Part shown: in pieces, positions 58,421-64,000 of the stretch | Layout: each line of letters starts with the position of its first letter | How positions within the stretch are numbered: position 1 is the first letter of the stretch | From: Polyodon spathula | Taxonomy: Eukaryota; Chordata; Actinopteri; Acipenseriformes; Polyodontidae | Assembly (NCBI RefSeq): GCF_017654505.1 | Contig: NC_054534.1 | Coordinates: 44,453,726-44,517,725, forward strand | Length of the DNA: 64,000 bases | Direction of reading: 5' to 3' | The notes under the pieces: model-generated | Databases searched by the model: none | What the model was told of the DNA's origin: nothing | The model's input: the letters and a program-made list of their open reading frames with translations, nothing else | Program-made: the position numbers and the translations under genes

Positions 58421-58844
58421 TGTCCCCATCCTCACCTGTTTTTGAAAGAAAATGGCAATGTGCTACTGTGAGGACGTCTCTCTTCAACAGGAGGTGAGAG
58501 GGATTTCTCCTTCACAGCAGGGCCCTGATAGGGCAGCATTTTTTTATATATGCTCAGTGATTGACGGTCAGATAGGCTCTTCCCATTCGGTAATGGCTGT
58601 CATTCTCTTTTCAGAGAACCAGGGTTATGGTAATAACCTAACGTACTGATGTCGTTTTGCATTGCAATCAGTGTGAAAATAAATTGGACCTGACGTGCCT
58701 GACAGGCGCTGAATAAATGGACTGCAAAGGGTTAAGGTCCTGGAATGTACTAATTCCAGTCCCACTGAATATATTATTCAGAACATGAATGCTCCTATTG
58801 GACCAAGGTGGGTACACAAAAGGTTGACATTTGGTCAATAGATT

Positions 58845-59465
58845 GTAATTATTCCAGATAGGGGATGATTTGCAGAATGTGTGTGAGTGTTAACTTTTCT
58901 GTATTAGCCCCTAAAGTAATGATCGGTCCAAATCTAAGATTGGCGGTTCTTAATTTTGTACCAGATAAAAGGAGGTCCTGCAGTCTGTGTGGGGTCAATA
59001 TTTTTTCCTCTACCTGGTGCCATGGCACTAAAGAGTTACAGTCTAACCAAGACCTCAGTGCCCTGATCTGTTTCATATTTTCATATAAACCCTGATAGAG
59101 TTTCATACTGGGGAGAGCGAGACCACCAAGGGACTTGTGTCGTTGAAGAGTAGTAAGGCGTATTCACGACCGCCTGCCTCCCCATATGAATCTAGATATC
59201 ATGGAGTGAATTTCCTCAAAATATTTTTGAGTTGGTGGAATAGGGAGTATAAAAAACAATAAATTTATGCAGGGAAGAATGTTAATTTTATTTGTTGATA
59301 CTCTAAAACTGCCTATAGATAGTCCCATTCTAGCTGTTCAAATGCCTTTTTGGCAACTAAAGTAAACATGGCATATGGTTTATGATCAGATTCAGCAGCA
59401 TGTATTACATGAAGTAAACGTCTAATATTATCTGAGGTGGTCATATTTGAATATGGTTTCTATAT
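58845..59465 (-). pseudogene. L1-clade LINE ORF2 fragment with internal deletion
   Basis: The minus strand from 59465 reads TTSDNIRRLLHVIHAAES and AMFTLVAKKAFEQLEWDYL, the first RT motif of L1 (usually LDAEKAFDRVEW; the Asp is Val here). It then jumps, losing the palm, to NKINILPCINLLFFILPIPP, MISRFIWGGRRS, a TGA stop, and GGLALPSMKLYQ, continuing to about 58849. The copy is dead. It is distinct from the L1 piece at 18905-19165. Confidence 0.78.
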
Positions 59466-60419
59466 GTATGCATGTCATTTCCTTACAACCTAAACATGTT
59501 CTTAATGTAGAATGTGCTGTTGTACTTAATTTACAAAACATAGGATTAACAGCATCGTATATAAGGATATTTTAAGATACTGTGCGTTTGTTACTGAAAC
59601 TATTTTCAAGACATTTTATGAAGCAGGTCCCTTGAAGCCAATTCAGATTCACAGAAATTATCATAGAGGTAATTCCTTTAAGCTCTTTAAACAAGAATAC
59701 AATGCTGGAGCTCCACTGTATAGTATGTTATGTGTTCAGGGCATGATTAATGGACGTGGGGGCCCTACAGTAAATGATATTTTGGGGGCCCTATGCATAT
59801 TATGGCAAATGGTGTTATTACATATTGGTTAATCCAGCCCTGCGTTGGGGACAGAAAGTGTGAGCTGAGCAGAGAGGGGAGCAGAGTGAGCCAATTGTAT
59901 TTGGAGCTGGGGAGCAGAGCACGGTAGTTGTATACTGTATGGAGAGGGGGAGCAGAGCGGTGTAGTTGTATATGGAGCAGGGGAGCAGAGCGGAGTGGGT
60001 AGTTGTATATGGAGCAGGGCAGCAGAGCAAAGCGGGGTAGTTACTGGAGTAGAGCGCGAAGCAAACATTTCCAGCCCACTGAGAAATGAGTACTGTTTTA
60101 TTTTTCTTAAATACATGTTTGGCCATGGAGTTTGCACAAAAAAAATAAAAAATGAAGGTAACAAATACAGATGCAGTCACAGTACAATATTTTCCATCAT
60201 GCCTGTGCATGGTAACCATTAATTTTCCAGTTACAAACCAAAATTACACACTTGTATGTTTTGCAGAATTCATTATGGAGAGAAAACTATATATTCTCCT
60301 GATTGTGTAGATGTTAAAACTTCATGCTGATTTGAACTTGTCTCTCACTAAGATAAGCACCAACTAAGATGTAGCTTTACAGTAAACTAATGTGATCCAT
60401 TTGCATTTCCTTCCACCTG

Positions 60420-62118
60420 ATGATGTAGATGTCCTTCTGCCAGGTGTTGATGGTTGAAGTGTAATGCTGGCTCCAGGGATCAGCTTATTTCGCCTCCCCA
60501 GCACACACAATAGCTGCAATGCTAGCTCCGGGGATCAACCACAGTGTGGCCTCCCCATTGCATCAGCATGACAACCGTCTGGATTAAGCTAAGTAGGGAA
60601 CATCTCTGGGTTCTTCAAATGGGCTCCTTCCATCCTTGGTGTTTCGTTGACTAGCCCACGACACCTCAAGAAGGCTCGATGGTGATTTTGGTGTCCCAGC
60701 CCTCCTCCATCCCCCACTCAACTCAACCCAGTTTACTTACCGGTACTTCAGTGTTTCTTTCTTTCTATTGTGCTTGAGATCCCCAACCGGAATCTTTCCG
60801 TCTCAACCACAGTCAGTTGCTGCTCTTCTCTGCTGTTTCAGATAAGTTCTTCACTGTGCGATGCAACTCTTAGCCACTGAATCTGACATCTCTGAGAATC
60901 CGGGATATAGCGTGTGCCGCAAATCCTTGACAGTCCCCCTCCACTGGGTAAATCTGGACTCTCCATCCTCACTGTTACGCTTCAATAGCTAGATGAGCAT
61001 ACGTTTCCTTCACTCTTACACTTCATCTACAGCATCCTCCCATAGCACTGTTAACCACTGTTACCATGTGAACAAGGCGTTCTGATCCAAACCACAAGAC
61101 AATATCTTTTTGAAGGTTAGTGGTGGCAATCTCAGGTGGAAAAATAAGCCGTTGACCAACAGCTGTCAGCATTTTCCAGTCTCTAGCAGCTTCCAGTTGT
61201 CCTGGGCGAGGCTTGGTTTTAACACCTTTTTTTGGCAGTTGCTCTCCTGTGTGGAGGAATGTTGTCTTTTGTGTGTAATGTTTTGATGGAACTGATGGCA
61301 CATTAATGGTCATGTTACGCTTGTCTTCCAATGCTAAGGCTAAACATCACAGCAACTGGTCATGGCGCCAAGTAAACCATCCAAAATGTGCCATAATGTA
61401 ATGAACACAAAGGACATGAGGGATCCTCTCCCACCCAAAGATTTAGTTTTTGTGGTGATGGGAGAACATCATATGTTGACCTGATGAGGAAACTGATCTT
61501 GCTCTGTTCCATTGTCCATAGGTCTTGCCAGCTGACCTTGTGTTGTTCCACACTCTCCTATCTCATCCATTCTCCCTGCTTGGCCTGGGAAACAGCCTTT
61601 ACACACCTCATCCTCTCCTCCGGCTTTTGCACCTCATTGACTACTAGCTTCCTCCATTGAGCTGGCTTGTGCCATGTAGGAGGAGCTGAACCGAGACCAA
61701 GACCCCCTGTTCAATGCTGAACTTGCCCCATGATATCACAGATTCAAAAGGCAGCCTTTGCATCTTTCACTGCTTTCTTTGCCGCCCACTTTCCCAGTTT
61801 TCAACACAGGTGTTGCCTACCTTACGCATTTGTCGCGTGACTCTAGTAATGTAATTTCCAGTTGGATCTTGGTGCACTTAAACTCCTTTGGTAGAGCGGA
61901 GACTGGTAGCTGCAGTACTCCTTCACCATAAAGTCCCACTCTGCTGAGGCAACCATTTCCTGATGTATGAACTGATTTAAGCTTCCAGCTTCTCTACTGT
62001 TGTCAAAGAAACCTCGTATACAGTCAGTGGCATTAGCAGCCTCAGCAGTAGACCAAACTGAAAGCAGCAGAGTTTTAGTATGCATGGAAAACCGCTGCTG
62101 TCTATGCTCTTCAAACAA
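60420..62118 (-). pseudogene. LINE with restriction-enzyme-like endonuclease (R2/HERO-type), 3' part
   Basis: The minus strand from 62118 reads a polymerase C-terminal region (MVASAEWDFMVKEYC, YQSPLYQRSL), then after frame changes WQDLWTMEQSKISFLIRSTY, DVLPSPQKLNLWVGEDPSCP and a CPLC zinc-knuckle start (61551-61440). From 61331 come TKPRPGQLEAARDWKML, QRLIFPPEIATTNLQ, then DIVLWF and LVHMV. This matches the tail of LINEs with an R2-type endonuclease, whose motif series is CCHC, R/KHD, R/HPD and E/DxT. Here the PD Pro is Lys and the last part is shifted. About 600 bp of 3' UTR follow to roughly 60420. Clade within this group is inferred. Confidence 0.72.
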
Positions 62119-62251
62119 TCCACTGCTTGTTGTCTAACTTCTCCAGACAATCTGGATCTCCAGTCAGTGGTTTTGTTAGTTTACCAGAACGTCCAGCAGC
62201 TCATATATACAATAGCAGAATTATATATGCTGTATATCGCAAAAAAAAACA

Positions 62252-62270
62252 TTTTTTTTTTTTTTTTTTC
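62252..62270. repeat. T homopolymer in hAT copy B
   Basis: A19-T-type low complexity (A run, then 19 T). A second T run lies at 62381-62394. Confidence 0.9.
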
Positions 62271-62935
62271 CCCAAACCTGTTTGTAGATTCCTTCTACGG
62301 ACTAGTAGTAGCATTGCATTCAATAGAACAAAACAAAGCAGTTTAACAAAAAAAAGGGAATGACTTATGTCCTTTACTTCTTTTTTTTTTTTTTATTATT
62401 TTTTTTGTAGCGAGAGAAACAAACACTATGGACTTAAACCCTTCTTGCCGGCTACAGACATCCACATTTGAATTTCCTTCAGCGTCCCGCATTCTACACG
62501 TTTACCTTTACCCACATTTTTTTTTCCCAACCCCCAAATGAAAAAGGAAAATTTCTAAAATGTAACATACAGTGCACATACTTAAATTGAGCCTGATTCC
62601 TACATTTTATCCTGCAGACGTAGTAGTAGGATTAGGGACAAATCTCTCCCAGGCGGCAGAGGGTGTGGGGCATTTGCTTATTGTACATTAGCAGGAAGCT
62701 GCTTGCGTGAGAGACTTAGAGAACAGGTCTGCTGTAATCAAGAAAGAAATTCATAGCCATGATAAAAGAACACAATTAACTAAAAGCAAGCTTCTGTGTG
62801 TTTCTCTTCGTGTTTGTGTGGGCCCGTCCGCACGCATGTAGTCTTTATAAAATGTCCCAAACAAACGGCAACCTTGTGGGGGCCCCTACACTATAACATA
62901 ATTTGCTAATAGGTTAATCCGGACCTATATGTGTT

Positions 62936-63280
62936 GAATAACAGACACATGTACAATCCACATGAATTTGGTTTCTTCTGTGGGAAGGGTTTCTCTTTGC
63001 ACTGTCTGTCATAAAATACTTGTATTTTGTTACCATTGGAATAAACGTGATATTTGTATCTCCCATATAATAAAATATTTAATAAATCTATTTAAAATCG
63101 TGGAACATTTCCAAGGTGATAGGCTAAAAATGGGTATATGCCTGGAGTCTGAAAAAATATATATAATTACAAATTATGCAAACAGCATGTTCATACTAGC
63201 AGTCACCTTTCCTTCACATCCCTAGTTTACTATCTGGCACATGCAATAAACTCAATATGTGTGTTTAAGCTTTTTTTTGA

Positions 63281-63341
<61 letters not shown>

Positions 63342-64000
63342 TATTTGTATTGTGAATACTGGATGCATACTTGTCCTCATTTTTATAACTGCAGTGCAAG
63401 GCAAGCCTGATTATTTTTCACAGTTATGTGACAGATTTGTAAAGACTTCACTCTAATAATTATAAATGTGTAAACATATTTGCATAGAGAACTGATGTTT
63501 AGCACATCTGTACACACTTCAGGTACATATTTTCTCATCCACATTCTTTGAGCAGGTTATTAAAACAATTGTTAAATAGAGGTACAGTACTTTTTATTAA
63601 ATGCCTTTTGTGCTTTTAGGCCTTCACTTGTCTTTTTTGTATTTAAATTGGTCTTCTAGCAAATACTTTTATGTGCTTTCTTCACAGTATCATTGTGCAA
63701 ACACAAGATAATTAGTACTATTTGATGGACTGTTGTGTAGGGTTTTGTACTGTAGCTTTTTTATTATTGTGAGTATTTATTTATGAATAAATCCACATTT
63801 TCCAGAAAGTGATGAGATGCTTCAAATGTTAACTGCACCCATGGATCAGTTTTCTTATCAATAGATAGATTATAGGTTATGCAATAACAGTTAAATTCAA
63901 ATACACAAAACCAGTTTAAACCTAGTTTCTCCTGCAGTTTTAAAAAATTGATCATTTCTATTAGTCATCCACTTTGCAAATCACTTACTAAAGCAATTTA
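62936..64000. other. AT-rich intron-like stretch
   Basis: It contains an (ATT)n microsatellite at 63281-63341. No gene or further element is recognised up to the window end. Confidence 0.45.
63281..63341. repeat. (ATT)n microsatellite
   Basis: About 20 ATT units. They generate an artificial poly-Leu open frame. Confidence 0.96.

Larger units (their letters stand above)
55294..58643 (+). mobile_element. DIRS-type tyrosine-recombinase retrotransposon
   Basis: The element has inverted terminal repeats. The left (55294-55440; CAGTAGCACAT, CTGATAAGG-type text) matches the inverse of the right (about 58435-58590; ATGTGCTACTG, GCAGGGCCCTGATAGGGCAG). Between the coding part and the right end lies the internal complementary region (58318-58420), whose halves are complementary to both outer ends. 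This is the signature of DIRS elements, which replicate through a circular intermediate and integrate by tyrosine recombinase without a DDE integrase. The length of 3.35 kb is below the 5-6 kb of full fish copies because of internal deletions. All frames are broken. Confidence 0.9.
54948..58735 (+). mobile_element. piggyBac-like MITE copy 3, split by a DIRS element
   Basis: The left end TTAACCCTTTGCGGTCCA (54948) and right end TGGACTGCAAAGGGTTAA (to 58735) are inverted matches with TTAA outermost. The first 346 bp (to about 55293) and the last 90 bp (from about 58644) align with copy 2. The middle is a 3.3-kb DIRS retrotransposon. The order of events is therefore MITE first, DIRS later. Confidence 0.85.
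59737..62927. mobile_element. hAT-like element copy B with 8-bp target duplication
   Basis: The ends CAGGGCATGATTAA and TTAATCCGGACCTA are imperfect inverted repeats. The 8-mer TATGTGTT lies exactly outside both (59729-59736 and 62928-62935), the target length of hAT transposons. It shares left and right parts with copy A (29208-30868), including an internal extra right-type end (TTAATCCAGCCCTG near 59830). The middle is occupied by a LINE (60420-62118, minus). No hAT transposase is recognised, so the element is non-autonomous. Confidence 0.78.

Noticed and set aside
63259..63456. Poly-leucine open frame resembling a membrane segment
   Set aside because: It is an ATT microsatellite read as leucine codons.

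Overview
The window reads as a gene-poor, AT-rich, intron-like piece of vertebrate nuclear DNA, most likely from a ray-finned fish and possibly a non-teleost such as a sturgeon or paddlefish. The evidence is the mix of transposon families (Tc1, Harbinger, hAT, piggyBac-like, DIRS, Ty3/gypsy, L1-Tx1, CR1-like, L2-like and a LINE with a restriction-enzyme-like endonuclease), fish-type dispersed repeats (38811-39064 and about 43658-43720) and abundant CA, AT and ATT microsatellites. The species assignment is inference. There is no bacterial-style operon, CRISPR array, rRNA or convincing tRNA.

The one host coding exon I can support is at 7108-7197 on the + strand. It encodes 30 residues beginning [16 protein letters not shown] and ends in frame at a GT splice donor. 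It matches the alternative N-terminal exon of the ion channel TRPM3. The sequence upstream (about 6600-7107) would be 5' UTR and promoter. The remaining roughly 57 kb would be 5' intron of trpm3, and no further trpm3 exon was recognised. A TATA-box, exon and GT-donor arrangement at 1299-1484 may be an upstream non-coding first exon, but that is unproven.

Layout: 1-7 kb is the upstream flank with a decayed Harbinger transposase (3.8-4.8 kb). 9-10.5 kb is a DNA transposon bounded by TTA duplications. 12-23 kb holds scattered LTR-like, L1 and L2 fragments and a near-perfect foldback (21.0-21.15 kb). 23.8-25.7 kb is the 5' part of a Tx1-type LINE. 26.2-26.9 kb is a solo LTR with a GCTAC target duplication. 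27.9-28.8 kb is the 3' end of a CR1-like LINE. 29.2-30.9 kb is an hAT-like element. 32.5-32.8 kb is a hAT MITE. 37.9-38.2 kb is a 21-bp minisatellite. 40.5-43 kb is a repeat carrying a Tc1 transposon. 47.4-52.5 kb is a minus-strand Ty3/gypsy relic split by a Harbinger-like insert that itself carries a piggyBac-like MITE. 52.5-58.7 kb holds two more MITE copies, one split by a DIRS element. 59.7-62.9 kb is a second hAT copy with an 8-bp target duplication and a LINE inside it.

The mobile elements do not work together as a system. They are independent insertions, nearly all disabled by stops, frameshifts and deletions, and their nesting records order of arrival. I see no evidence for an undescribed biological system. 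The most useful points are the trpm3 exon, the nested TTAA/DIRS/gypsy cluster (47-59 kb), and the hAT copies with a duplicated right terminus.
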